Positions 7,626 through 15,520 of a stretch of 16,550 nucleotides of DNA are shown here, piece by piece. Below the pieces are notes generated by a model. The model made no database searches. It saw nothing but the letters and a program-made list of their open reading frames with translations, and was not told the origin of the DNA. Each line of letters starts with the position of its first letter. The stretch's first letter is position 1. Origin of the DNA: Alphaproteobacteria bacterium. GTDB taxonomy: Bacteria > Pseudomonadota > Alphaproteobacteria > Rhizobiales > Beijerinckiaceae. The DNA lies in contig RFZR01000015.1 of the NCBI GenBank assembly GCA_009920595.1, positions 1 through 16,550 on the forward strand. Direction: 5' to 3'. The position numbers were made by a program, and so were the translations under genes.

Positions 7626-8365
7626 TGGGGGCGTCTCCCGTTTCCGGGCATAACAATGATTGAAAAATAAGGTGCGGCGCCTTCTGTCATTGAAGTGAGC
7701 GGCATGACGCGTTCATTCACCATGGTGCCGCGCTCAATATAAAAAGCGCGATCGGTCAATTTCAATTCATCAAATACATCGCGGATTTTTTGAAAATTCT
7801 TGCCGATCTTCATGATCACCGCCGCATCGGCCATCTTTAAGCGCCGTAAGAGTTCAGCACGCGGCAGAGTGCCTGGTAAGACGCTTAAGACATCATCGCC
7901 CCATGTCATGGGGATCCCTGTGGCGGTCCAACAACCCGACATGCCGGTTACACCCGGGCAGATTGTTACTTCGTAACGGTCCTTCAAACGCATATAGGGA
8001 TGCATGAAGGATCCATAAAAAAGCGGATCGCCTTCGCATAACAGCGCGACATCGCGGCCTTCATCGAGATGAGTGGCGAGTTCTGTGGCACTCTCATCAT
8101 AAAAGCGCGCGAGTGCATCGTTATAATCGGGATGATCAAAAGGAATTTCTGTTGTCACCGGATAATAGAGTGGCAGCTCGATGACGCCTTGCGGTATATA
8201 GGTCTCAACGATCGTGCGCGCGTGACCTTTGCGCCCCGCTTTTGCAAACCACGCGATGACGGGTGAAGACTTGATCGCGTTCAACGCTTTCAACGTGATC
8301 AGCTCGGGATCGCCGGGGCCAAGCCCCACGCCATAGAGTCGTCCTTTGGTGAGAGGTGCGCTCAT
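7622..8365 (-). CDS. cobI: Precorrin-2 C20-methyltransferase
   Basis: A 247-residue class III tetrapyrrole methyltransferase that methylates C20 of precorrin-2, giving precorrin-3A, the first committed corrin step. Motifs are GVGLGPGDPELITLKA (12-27), CEGDPLFYGSFMH (110-122), PGVTGMSGCW (137-146), GDDVLSVLPGTL (156-167), KIGKN (186-190) and ERGTM (211-215). YYPVTTEIPF (67-76) is also characteristic of CobI/CbiL. Length is normal and no gap is visible. The ATG at 8365 overlaps the cobH stop as ATGA, and its own stop overlaps the cobJ ATG in the same way. Confidence 0.96.
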   Translation of the reverse strand: MSAPLTKGRLYGVGLGPGDPELITLKALNAIKSSPVIAWFAKAGRKGHARTIVETYIPQGVIELPLYYPVTTEIPFDHPDYNDALARFYDESATELATHLDEGRDVALLCEGDPLFYGSFMHPYMRLKDRYEVTICPGVTGMSGCWTATGIPMTWGDDVLSVLPGTLPRAELLRRLKMADAAVIMKIGKNFQKIRDVFDELKLTDRAFYIERGTMVNERVMPLTSMTEGAAPYFSIIVMPGNGRRPQ

Positions 8366-8994
8366 TCCTTGTCACTCGCCAAAGCATTGACCGCACCAAC
8401 TGTCATGGCGCTGCCGCCTTTGCGGCCTTTGATAATGATCCAGGGCGCTTTGTTATGCGCCATCAAGGCGTCTTTTGATTCAGCGGCGCCAACAAAACCA
8501 ACCGGCATGCCGACTATGCAAGCCGGAAGCGGTGCGCCGTCATCAATCATTTCAAGCAGGCGGAACAAAGCCGTCGGTGCATTGCCGATCGCGACAATCG
8601 CGCCTTTGAGATGCGGACGCCAAAGTTCCATCGCAGCAGCCGTACGGGTGGTATCGAGTTGTTTCGCGAGCGCGGGCACCGAAGGATCATCAAGCGTGCA
8701 GATGACTTGATTGTCAGCAGGTAAGCGCGAACGCGTGATGCCATTCGCCACCATTTTCGCGTCACACAGGATCGGCGCGCCGTTGAGCAAGGCCTCGCGT
8801 CCGGCTTTGGCGGCGCCCGGCGAAAAAAGAATATCGGCTGCCGCTTCAACAATGCCGCAAGAATGAATGATGCGAACGGCAACTTTTTCTTCTTCTGGTG
8901 TGAAGCGCGCGAGATCGCTTTCTGCACGAATGATCGCGAAGCTTTTGTCGTAAATTGCCGCGCCGTCGCGGATATAGTCATAGCGCGAATTCAC
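8362..8994 (-). CDS. cobH: Precorrin-8X methylmutase
   Basis: A 210-residue enzyme that moves the methyl group from C11 to C12 of precorrin-8X, giving hydrogenobyrinate. His44 in IIHSCG (42-47) is the family's conserved catalytic histidine. GITRSRL (85-91), TRTAAAMELW (116-125), GNAPTALF (137-144), GFVGAAESK (166-174) and GRKGGSAM (190-197) are the usual blocks. It starts with GTG at 8994, overlapping the cobG stop (GTGA). There is no nearby ATG that would keep the N-terminal YDYIRDGAAIY motif, so the GTG is well supported. Length is normal. Confidence 0.96.
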   Translation of the reverse strand: MNSRYDYIRDGAAIYDKSFAIIRAESDLARFTPEEEKVAVRIIHSCGIVEAAADILFSPGAAKAGREALLNGAPILCDAKMVANGITRSRLPADNQVICTLDDPSVPALAKQLDTTRTAAAMELWRPHLKGAIVAIGNAPTALFRLLEMIDDGAPLPACIVGMPVGFVGAAESKDALMAHNKAPWIIIKGRKGGSAMTVGAVNALASDKE

Positions 8995-10268
8995 GCGGCG
9001 TCTCCTTCGAGCATTTCTTTAATCGCCGCTGCTGCCCAAGTCGCATCGAGTCCGCGTCTTAACGGCGTATCATTGGCCTTGCCATTGACCACCAGATCAT
9101 ACAAACCTTCGCGTCCGACAAGCGTCACTTTGCTAGAGCGGGGATGCGCGCACCCCTTTTCGCATCCCGACACATGAAGACGTATTCCGGATAGAGCTGG
9201 ACTTTTGACGAGCCTGGAGAAGGCGAGCGCGTCCTCTTGCGTTTTCACGCTCGCATGAAGGCAAGCGGGCTGTCCTGAACAGGCTGCGATGGCCAGGCGT
9301 GGATCTTGCGCCTGCGTGATCAAATCATGACTGAAAAGAGCAATTGCGTCTTGCGCCGCTTCTTCTGTGATGCCCGGCAGAATCAGCGCGCGCCAGGGCG
9401 TGAGGCGTAAAGAGGTGAGGTTATATCTGTCGGCAAAATCAATCAGATTTGAAATTGTGTTTGCATGCCAGCGACCGAACGGCGCGGCGAGTCCGAGACA
9501 GGGAAAGGTTCCGAAGCGATGAAAGCCGACGGGACTTACCCTATCATGAAATTCGATTTTTGATTTGAGCGTTTGAAGACCAAGATGTGCGAATATCTTT
9601 TGAGCTCCCTCACGCGCCACAAGATTCGTTATGCGACGGATTGAATCTTCATGCCCCCTGCGTGCTTGCAAGAAATAGTGAGCAAGGGCATTAGCCGTTT
9701 GAACAAGGTCATTGGGATGGATCAAAGCGACCTCATCCGCTTGCCCGAGACGAACGGCGAAAGATAAAGTCCCGTTTATTGTCGTCGCTTCAAAACCTAT
9801 ATCTGTAGAAAGCGCTTTGATTGATAAGGCGCCACCATCATCAATAAGAAACCCGAATTTGGCCGGCAAATGATGAAGGGCTTGTGTCGCTTTGAGATGA
9901 TGTTCAAGTGCCCGCACATGAGGCGTGATATCCATCAGAGACGTGGGATCGATCCCTGCAAGGGGAGAGGCCATCACATTACGGATCGATTCCGCTTCTT
10001 CGTCATTGTCAATGAGCTCATGTTCAGTAAGTGCGTTGATGAGCTTTGGCCAAGTCTCATGCGTTACGCCTCGAAGTTGCAAATTGGCGCGTGACGAGAG
10101 ATCCATCAATCCATTGCCAAAGTCTAATGAGGCTTTGGTAATGGCGCGCGCCTGTTTCAAAGAGAGGACGCCACCCGTTACACGTAAGCGCACGATCAAA
10201 CCGTCGCCGCTCTCCATCGGACGCAGCGCGCCAGGACACCAGCCTTTGATGGAAGAGGTGCTTGTCAT
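8991..10268 (-). CDS. cobG: Precorrin-3B synthase (Fe-S monooxygenase)
   Basis: A 425-residue member of the nitrite/sulfite reductase fold. It uses O2 to make precorrin-3B from precorrin-3A and so marks the aerobic pathway. The N terminus WCPGALRPMESGDGLIVRL (10-28) and LQLRGVT (63-69) belong to the first ferredoxin-like/substrate region. SPLAGIDP (101-108) is typical. The [4Fe-4S] ligands are Cys330, Cys336, Cys369 and Cys373, with the classic C-x5-C-x32-C-x3-C spacing (CSGQPAC and SGCEKGC). It is a little shorter than the Pseudomonas denitrificans enzyme but has all motifs. The ATG at 10268 overlaps the cobN stop (ATGA). The cluster and O2 dependence imply aerobic or microaerobic growth. 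Confidence 0.95.
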   Translation of the reverse strand: MTSTSSIKGWCPGALRPMESGDGLIVRLRVTGGVLSLKQARAITKASLDFGNGLMDLSSRANLQLRGVTHETWPKLINALTEHELIDNDEEAESIRNVMASPLAGIDPTSLMDITPHVRALEHHLKATQALHHLPAKFGFLIDDGGALSIKALSTDIGFEATTINGTLSFAVRLGQADEVALIHPNDLVQTANALAHYFLQARRGHEDSIRRITNLVAREGAQKIFAHLGLQTLKSKIEFHDRVSPVGFHRFGTFPCLGLAAPFGRWHANTISNLIDFADRYNLTSLRLTPWRALILPGITEEAAQDAIALFSHDLITQAQDPRLAIAACSGQPACLHASVKTQEDALAFSRLVKSPALSGIRLHVSGCEKGCAHPRSSKVTLVGREGLYDLVVNGKANDTPLRRGLDATWAAAAIKEMLEGDAA

Positions 10269-13200
10269 TCCGCCGCCTCCGCAAGAAGCGCGTCAAGCAC
10301 GGCCGCGGTTGAATTACGCCGCGAGGTCCAGTAGCCGCGTTGTTCGGCCTCACGAAAGAGCGTTGCAATTGCTGATGCGGCTTCCGGATTGGCGCTGATC
10401 AAAAACTCTCTCACACGATCATCCGCAAGTGTCGCGCTGTAAAGTGCCTCAAAGTCATGGCTTTCGGTGGCATTTGTGAGCGCCGCATAGGCGTAAAGAT
10501 TGCGGATGGTCTCAGCAATTTCGCTCGCACCGCGAAAGCCATGCCGCATCTGACCTTCGATCCAGCGCGGATTGGTCGCGCGTGCTTTGATCACACGCAC
10601 CATTTCTTCACGCAGCGTTCTGACTTTTGCCGCGCGATCGGCGCGTTTCGCATCGACATGGTAAAGTGCAGGCTGATTACCAAGACTCTCCGCAGCGGCA
10701 GCAAACCCGCCTTCATGTTCAGCAAAGGAATCGGAATCGAGAATGTCTTGTCCTTCGATGTCTTGAACATGAACGAAAAGATCCGCGTCCTTCACTTGGA
10801 TCGTGAATGCGTCCCGTGCCGACAGCGCGTCTCCGGAGGAACGATAAGCGTGACTATTGGCATCTAGATAGGCCGTACCCAATTCTTCGCGCGTCGAAAA
10901 ACCATGTGCGTGAATCTTTTCATTAACACCTAAACCGAACGTGCCGGGTGCGGAGCCAAAGATACGAAGTGGCGTTGTCTCTGTTGCTCGGCATCGCGCG
11001 GCAAGAGGATTTTCATCATCCTCTTCATCGAGCAGAGAGACCGCTTGCACCGCCTCATCAAAAAGCGCGATCTGCTGCGGAAAGACATCGCGAAAGAGTC
11101 CTGAGATGCGCAATGTGACATCAATGCGTGGTCGGCCGAAATGTGCCGGTGGCAAAATCTCAAAACCATTCACACGCGACGAGGCGTGATCCCATAGAGG
11201 TCTCACACCCAAAAGCGCGAAAGCTTGCGCGAGATCATCGCCACCTGTGCGCATGGAAGCCGAGCCCCAGAGATCAATGATGATTGAACGCGGCATTTCG
11301 CCATGATCTTGCAGGTAACGCCCGACGACTTCATCAGCCGTTCGACGACCGATTTCCCAAGCGGTGCGCGTTGGCACACTGCGCGGATCAATCGTGTAGA
11401 GATTGCGTCCCGTGGGTAACACATCAATGCGCCCACGCGATGGGGCGCCAGCCGGGCCCGGTTTTACAAAGCGGCCTTGAAGCGCTGTGAGCAGCGCTTG
11501 TGCTTCTGAAGTTGGGCTCTGTGCGAGAAATGTTTTGGCTTTTGAAATATCATCTGCCGCAAAACTCGTTACGATCCATTGATCATGAGATGCGTTTACC
11601 GCGGCACGTCCGAATATATGCAGTCCATCGGCGATGCGCATTTCTTTGACGTCGCAAAGAAAAGCATCAAGCGTGGCAAGCTGCGCCTCGCGGTCAAGAT
11701 CGTCGTTAAGGCCCGCGTCTTGATCAAGATTTAACTCTTTTACGCGCGTGAGGATAAGATCGGCGAGATGCGATGCACGGCGCGGATCAAGTGTTTGTGC
11801 GGTTGAATATTCATCAAGCAAAGATTCAAGATGTGAAAGATCGCCATAGGTTCCCGCTTCAACAAGCGGCGGTGTGAGATGGCCAATCGTCACTGCGGCG
11901 AGGCGACGTTTCGCCTGCGCGGCCTCGCCGGGATTGTTCACGATGAATGGATAAAGGACGGGGAGGGCACCAAGCAAAAGTTCGGGCGCGCAAGATTGAG
12001 ATAACGCCACGGATTTTCCGGGCAACCATTCAAGCGTGCCATGCGTGCCGCAATGAATGAGCGCATGCGGTTGATAGAGCCTCGTCAACCAAAGATAAAA
12101 AGCAATATAGTCGTGGCATGGCGGGCGGCTTGCATCATGATAATCATTTTTTTGTGCGTCACGCGTTCCGCGCAAAGGTTGCAGCGCGATGAGAAGCGCG
12201 CCGCTGATGATGAGCTGAAATGTGAATTCTTTTTCTGGCACATCGCCCCACGCCGCGATTACTGACTCTCGGAAAGAGGGAGGCAATGTCATAAAGAGGG
12301 AGTGATAATGCTCGGCAGATAAAATTTCGTTATAACCACCCTGCGTGAGCTTGTGAATGAGAGCGCCCGAATCCGGCAGATCGCCGATCGTGTAGCCGGA
12401 TTGTTTTAACTCATCCGCAATCGCAATCACACTCGCGGGTGTATCAAGCCCTACCGCATAGGCTTGATGGCCGCCTTTATGCGGATAATCGGAGAGGATA
12501 AGCGCGAGTTTTTTATCTTTATTCGGCGTGCGTTGAAGCTTCACCCAGTTCAAAGCAAGATCGGCCACAAAACCGATGCGATCTTCTTTTGGCTTATGAA
12601 TGATTTTTTTGAATTCTGAGTCGCTTGCCGTCGGCGCTTCGGATTTGAATGAAATTGCGCGCGCAATAAGGCGTCCATCAAGTTCGGGCAATACAATGTT
12701 CATCGCGAGATCTGCGGCGTTCAACCCACGTGTTGAGCCGCTCCATGGCTCTTCACGGGTTGTTGCGAGGATGGTTTGCAAGACAGGCACATCACAAAAA
12801 TCAAGCACCGTCGTGCCGTCATCACGTTTTGCGGAAAAGGCTGTTGTATTCAAAATGATATCAGGACGCTTGACGTGTAGATGCGTCTCAAGTGCGGTAA
12901 TTGCGGCGGGATCTTTGAGGCTTGAAACCGCAAGACACGTAACAGAAAATCCCCGCTTATAAAGCGCGTCGGCCAGAGCGGTGAGGGGTGCCGTGTCATC
13001 CGCAATGACAATGGAACGATAAGCCAAGATCAATGCGTTAGGTGCGTTTGTGGTATGAGTCCGACACGCGTCTTCAAAACGGCTTACCGCCGGTTGCTGC
13101 TCCGGCGCTTCGGGCTTGGCAGAGAGTCCGAGATGCGCCGTGATGTGATCAAGCGCGCGTGAAAAATTATCGCGCCCGCTTTGATGAAAACATTGCCACA

Positions 13201-13612
13201 AAAGTGCGAGGTCAGACCCATCAAGCGTTGAAGCGTCATTCAAGCGTTGATCGCTTTGATAATCGCCGGGGATGACGGCGAGCGCGATATTTTTCTCACG
13301 CGCCAAACGCGCCATTTCATCAACACCATAGGCCCAATAATCTTTGCCGCCTAAAAGTCTGATTAAAATAAATTTCGCATGCGCGGCTGTTTTCTCAATG
13401 AAAAGATCAACCGAATAAGGGTGCTGCAAATCTTTAAGCGAAGCGACACGCAAAGAGGGTGATTGACTCCTTCGTTGATCCCACGCCGCAACAAGGCCAG
13501 ACAGATCGCTATCGGTAAAAGACAGAAACAGAATCTCTGCGGGCGACACATCAAGATCGACGGCTTCCGCCGTCTGATCTAATGAAATTGTCTCTGTGCG
13601 CAGGAGATGCAT
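10265..13612 (-). CDS. cobN: Cobaltochelatase large subunit
   Basis: A 1115-residue CobN/BchH-type chelatase subunit that binds hydrogenobyrinic acid a,c-diamide and inserts cobalt together with the AAA+ subunits CobS and CobT. Neither partner is in this window. Family landmarks are RLLGGKDYWAYG (85-96), RGLNAADLAMNIVLPELDGR (295-314), LSDYP (373-377), the signature HCGTHGTLEWLPGK (520-533), YPFIVNNPGEAAQAKRR soon after, and DVLPTGRNLYTIDPRSVPTR. Near the C terminus are HEGGFAAAAESLG and NPRWIEGQMRHGFRGASEI. It is shorter than the roughly 1275-residue P. denitrificans protein, but the blocks are colinear and similarly compact forms occur in alphaproteobacteria. The ATG at 13612 lies 17 bases after the cobW stop and has only a weak Shine-Dalgarno, the one uncoupled junction of this run. 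Confidence 0.96.
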   Translation of the reverse strand: MHLLRTETISLDQTAEAVDLDVSPAEILFLSFTDSDLSGLVAAWDQRRSQSPSLRVASLKDLQHPYSVDLFIEKTAAHAKFILIRLLGGKDYWAYGVDEMARLAREKNIALAVIPGDYQSDQRLNDASTLDGSDLALLWQCFHQSGRDNFSRALDHITAHLGLSAKPEAPEQQPAVSRFEDACRTHTTNAPNALILAYRSIVIADDTAPLTALADALYKRGFSVTCLAVSSLKDPAAITALETHLHVKRPDIILNTTAFSAKRDDGTTVLDFCDVPVLQTILATTREEPWSGSTRGLNAADLAMNIVLPELDGRLIARAISFKSEAPTASDSEFKKIIHKPKEDRIGFVADLALNWVKLQRTPNKDKKLALILSDYPHKGGHQAYAVGLDTPASVIAIADELKQSGYTIGDLPDSGALIHKLTQGGYNEILSAEHYHSLFMTLPPSFRESVIAAWGDVPEKEFTFQLIISGALLIALQPLRGTRDAQKNDYHDASRPPCHDYIAFYLWLTRLYQPHALIHCGTHGTLEWLPGKSVALSQSCAPELLLGALPVLYPFIVNNPGEAAQAKRRLAAVTIGHLTPPLVEAGTYGDLSHLESLLDEYSTAQTLDPRRASHLADLILTRVKELNLDQDAGLNDDLDREAQLATLDAFLCDVKEMRIADGLHIFGRAAVNASHDQWIVTSFAADDISKAKTFLAQSPTSEAQALLTALQGRFVKPGPAGAPSRGRIDVLPTGRNLYTIDPRSVPTRTAWEIGRRTADEVVGRYLQDHGEMPRSIIIDLWGSASMRTGGDDLAQAFALLGVRPLWDHASSRVNGFEILPPAHFGRPRIDVTLRISGLFRDVFPQQIALFDEAVQAVSLLDEEDDENPLAARCRATETTPLRIFGSAPGTFGLGVNEKIHAHGFSTREELGTAYLDANSHAYRSSGDALSARDAFTIQVKDADLFVHVQDIEGQDILDSDSFAEHEGGFAAAAESLGNQPALYHVDAKRADRAAKVRTLREEMVRVIKARATNPRWIEGQMRHGFRGASEIAETIRNLYAYAALTNATESHDFEALYSATLADDRVREFLISANPEAASAIATLFREAEQRGYWTSRRNSTAAVLDALLAEAAE

Positions 13613-13629
13613 TTTAAGATTATTCGTCT

Positions 13630-14676
13630 TTAGTGAGCGTGAAGCGCGCGCTCGACAGCGGCGCGGTCAATGCCTTTCTCGGCGATAAAAACGAGTGCAC
13701 CATTCCGCTTCTCATCTTTCGTCCATGGCCGATCAAATTGATGACGGAAGCGCGTGCCCACACCCTGCACCAAAAGCCGCATGGGTTTACCGGTGACATC
13801 GAGAAACCCCTTGATGCGTAAAACATCGAATTGATCAGCAATGTTTTTCAAGCGCGCGATGAACGCGTCGACGTCGGCAACTTCGCCAATGGGTAAAGCG
13901 AAACTGTCAAAATCTTCGTGGTCATGCTCTTCTTCGTGATCATGATGCGAGGGCCGCGAAGCGAGGTCATCTTCAGCCGCAGCGGACAAGCCCAACAGGA
14001 TTTCGCTCGCCACTTTGCCTTCATGCGTTTCAACGACACGCACCGCGCGCGGCACCGTTGTGTTGATTTGATCGGTCACCGAGGCAATCTCGTCTTTCGA
14101 CATGAGATCTGCCTTGTTCAAAATCACAAGATCAGCGCAGAGCAATTGGTCTTCATAGACTTCTTCAAGCGGATTATCGTGATCAATCGATTGATCTTCT
14201 TCTCGTTGCGCAAGAAGCGCTTCAGGATCATCGGCGAAGCGACCTGCGGCCACGGCTGCGCCATCAACAACCGTGACAACACCGTCAACCGTCAGCTTGG
14301 CGCGGATCGGCGGCCAATCGAACGCTTTCACAAGCGGTTTCGGGAGAGCCAAGCCCGATGTCTCAACAATGATGTGATCTGGCTTTTGCGGCAGCGCTAA
14401 AAGTTTTTCGATTGCGGGAACAAAATCATCGGCGACCGTGCAACAGATGCAGCCATTCGCAAGTTCGATGATGTTGTCTTCAGGGCAGTTTTCAACACCA
14501 CATGATTTAAGAATGTCTCCATCCACACCGACATCGCCAAACTCGTTGACGATGAGAGCCAAGCGACGGCCTTTTGCATTTTCAAGCACGTGACGGATGA
14601 GTGTTGTTTTGCCCGCACCAAGAAAGCCGGTGATGATGGTGACAGGCGTTTTTTGTAGGGACTTTGAAAGTGTCAT
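13630..14676 (-). CDS. cobW: CobW, COG0523 family metal-chaperone GTPase
   Basis: A 348-residue G3E-family GTPase. It has a P-loop GFLGAGKTT (17-25), NEFGDVGVDG (44-53), the metal-binding GCICC (75-79, C-x-C-C), ETSGLALP (105-112) and the guanine-specificity motif NKAD (187-190). A histidine-rich loop HHDHEEEHDH (244-253) separates it from the C-terminal CobW_C domain. CobW is thought to deliver Co2+ to the CobNST chelatase, fitting its place directly before cobN. I start it at the ATG at 14676, which overlaps the stop of the preceding gene (ATGA) and opens with MTLSKSL before the first beta strand. An upstream in-frame ATG at 14766 would add 30 residues overlapping that gene and not resembling CobW. 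Confidence 0.95.
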   Translation of the reverse strand: MTLSKSLQKTPVTIITGFLGAGKTTLIRHVLENAKGRRLALIVNEFGDVGVDGDILKSCGVENCPEDNIIELANGCICCTVADDFVPAIEKLLALPQKPDHIIVETSGLALPKPLVKAFDWPPIRAKLTVDGVVTVVDGAAVAAGRFADDPEALLAQREEDQSIDHDNPLEEVYEDQLLCADLVILNKADLMSKDEIASVTDQINTTVPRAVRVVETHEGKVASEILLGLSAAAEDDLASRPSHHDHEEEHDHEDFDSFALPIGEVADVDAFIARLKNIADQFDVLRIKGFLDVTGKPMRLLVQGVGTRFRHQFDRPWTKDEKRNGALVFIAEKGIDRAAVERALHAH

Positions 14677-15059
14677 GATGAAGTCTCCGGCGTGCGAGAT
14701 GAAGTAAGAGATGCGGGCAGCCGCGCGATCACGCCTTTCTTCAAGGCATCGGGGCGCTCTTTCCACGGAATGAGGCCGTCATTCGTGGCGGCGTATTGGG
14801 CAGCGCAGGCGAGGATTTGTTCGGCGGAGTCATCCGCGGTGAAATCGCCATAGACATAGGTCCATTTGTCTTGCGCGCTAAAGGCAATGGTGCATGGCCG
14901 TTTGCACACGCTTAAACATTCAACGCCTTCAATGATGACATTGCTTTGATGTGTATGCGCCACTTCTTGCAGAGCTTTGAAAAGCCGCGCGCCGGCGCGA
15001 TCCGGTGAGGGATCGTCCGCCGTTTTACAGGTTGTGCAAACATAAATGGTTGTTGTCAT
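14673..15059 (-). CDS. DUF1636 protein, cysteine-rich, possibly ferredoxin-like
   Basis: A 128-residue soluble protein beginning MTTTIYVCTTCK. It resembles the DUF1636 family, which often sits beside cobW in alphaproteobacterial B12 clusters; its function is not established. Cysteines at 8, 11, 48, 52 and 56 (VCTTC and CLSVCKRPC) and a later FSAQDKWTYVYGDF strand pattern recall thioredoxin-like [2Fe-2S] ferredoxins, but cluster binding is inference. It is the first gene behind the cobalamin riboswitch, so it is probably repressed by adenosylcobalamin. Its stop overlaps the cobW ATG, suggesting a joint role with CobW. I choose the ATG at 15059. AGGAG lies 14 bases upstream, rather far, so in-frame GTG 15074 or ATG 15083 are possible alternatives. 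A longer reading from 15161 would run into the leader. Confidence 0.85.
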   Translation of the reverse strand: MTTTIYVCTTCKTADDPSPDRAGARLFKALQEVAHTHQSNVIIEGVECLSVCKRPCTIAFSAQDKWTYVYGDFTADDSAEQILACAAQYAATNDGLIPWKERPDALKKGVIARLPASLTSSRTPETSS

Positions 15060-15194
15060 CAGCGCCGTTCTCACTCCTGCCATCGCAAAATACGGGCGAT
15101 GAGCCGGGGATGCGCGCAGTGGCGATACGCCACGTCGGGGATGGTTCCGTAGAGGACTCATCCCGCGAACAGGACCGGGGCACCCCGCCCGGGC
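15060..15194 (-). promoter_or_regulatory. Leader/expression platform between the riboswitch aptamer and the first gene
   Basis: This 135-base leader has no gene of its own. On the transcribed (minus) strand it holds several candidate hairpins: a GC-rich CCGGG/CCCGG stem just after the aptamer; GGGATG/CATCCC (15164-15159 with 15143-15138), extended by GTCC/GGA; and a perfect GTGGCG-TAT-CGCCAC hairpin (15133-15119). The AGGAG at 15078-15074 is the likely Shine-Dalgarno. I see no U-run after a hairpin, so control of translation start (or Rho) is more likely than intrinsic termination. The pairings are by eye. Confidence 0.55.
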
Positions 15195-15405
15195 ACATGC
15201 GTTCGTGTCACGTCTAGGCAGGTCTCCTGGCTCGCGGCTTTGACGTTTCGCGCCGCCTTCCCGGTTTGTCTTTTTTCAAAGACGGCCCAGTGGCTTAGAG
15301 GCGCGAGACTTGCCGCTTACAGTTGCGGGGGCAGCCAAGGCTTGGCCCTTGTTCGGGGGCGCCACCTTGTTCCCTTTTCACCCCCCAGATGGGGGGACCT
15401 CGACG
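15195..15405 (-). promoter_or_regulatory. Cobalamin (adenosylcobalamin) riboswitch aptamer
   Basis: The minus strand carries the conserved blocks of the B12 element in correct order. A CCCCCC-ATCT-GGGGGG stem (15396-15381) is followed by AAAAGGGAACAAGGTGGC (15378-15361). Next come GGCTGCCCCCGCAACTGTAA (around 15336-15317), GCCACTG (15294-15288) and the B12 box AGCCAGGAGACCTGCC (15232-15217). A small ACGTG/CATGT stem (15213-15195) after the box fits P13, whose loop would form the kissing contact. Ends are approximate. It lies upstream of DUF1636-cobW-cobN in the same direction and should lower their expression when adenosylcobalamin is bound. Confidence 0.95.
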
Positions 15406-15412
15406 AGGGAGG

Positions 15413-15441
15413 ACACTGGCCCCGCTGCGACTTTCTGTCAA
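15413..15441 (-). promoter_or_regulatory. Candidate sigma-70 promoter for the riboswitch transcript
   Basis: On the minus strand a perfect TTGACA (15441-15436) is followed after 17 bases by CAGTGT (15418-15413), a poor -10 match. Transcription would begin near 15406, exactly where the aptamer blocks begin, which supports the call. The rest of 15442-15520, up to cobO, shows no clear plus-strand promoter for cobO, though one must lie in or near it. Confidence 0.45.
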
Positions 15442-15520
15442 ACCCAAACCGCGCCCTCCAGTGGTCTTTGCGCGCTGAATTTCGTATGAGCGGCTCTGAT
15501 TTCGTTTGAGGAGCGATTAA

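Noticed and set aside
10265..13612. CobN of 1115 residues looked truncated against the roughly 1275-residue reference.
   Set aside because: Both termini and all conserved blocks are present in order; the difference looks like natural variation among alphaproteobacterial CobN proteins.
15074..15222. CCUGCC of the B12 box is complementary to GGCAGG at the Shine-Dalgarno of the first gene.
   Set aside because: When B12 is bound the box is held in the aptamer, which would free the Shine-Dalgarno and switch the gene on, opposite to expectation; a six-base match is also likely by chance.
15414..15463. Inverted CACTGG/CCAGTG arms on either side of the candidate -35 box, as a possible operator.
   Set aside because: Six-base arms 38 bases apart are too weak and distant to call.
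15240..15509. Plus-strand open frame of 89 codons over the riboswitch, and an antisense 136-codon one from 15727 to 15317.
   Set aside because: Both cross highly conserved riboswitch blocks and, for the second, the start of cobO. They have no coding character.
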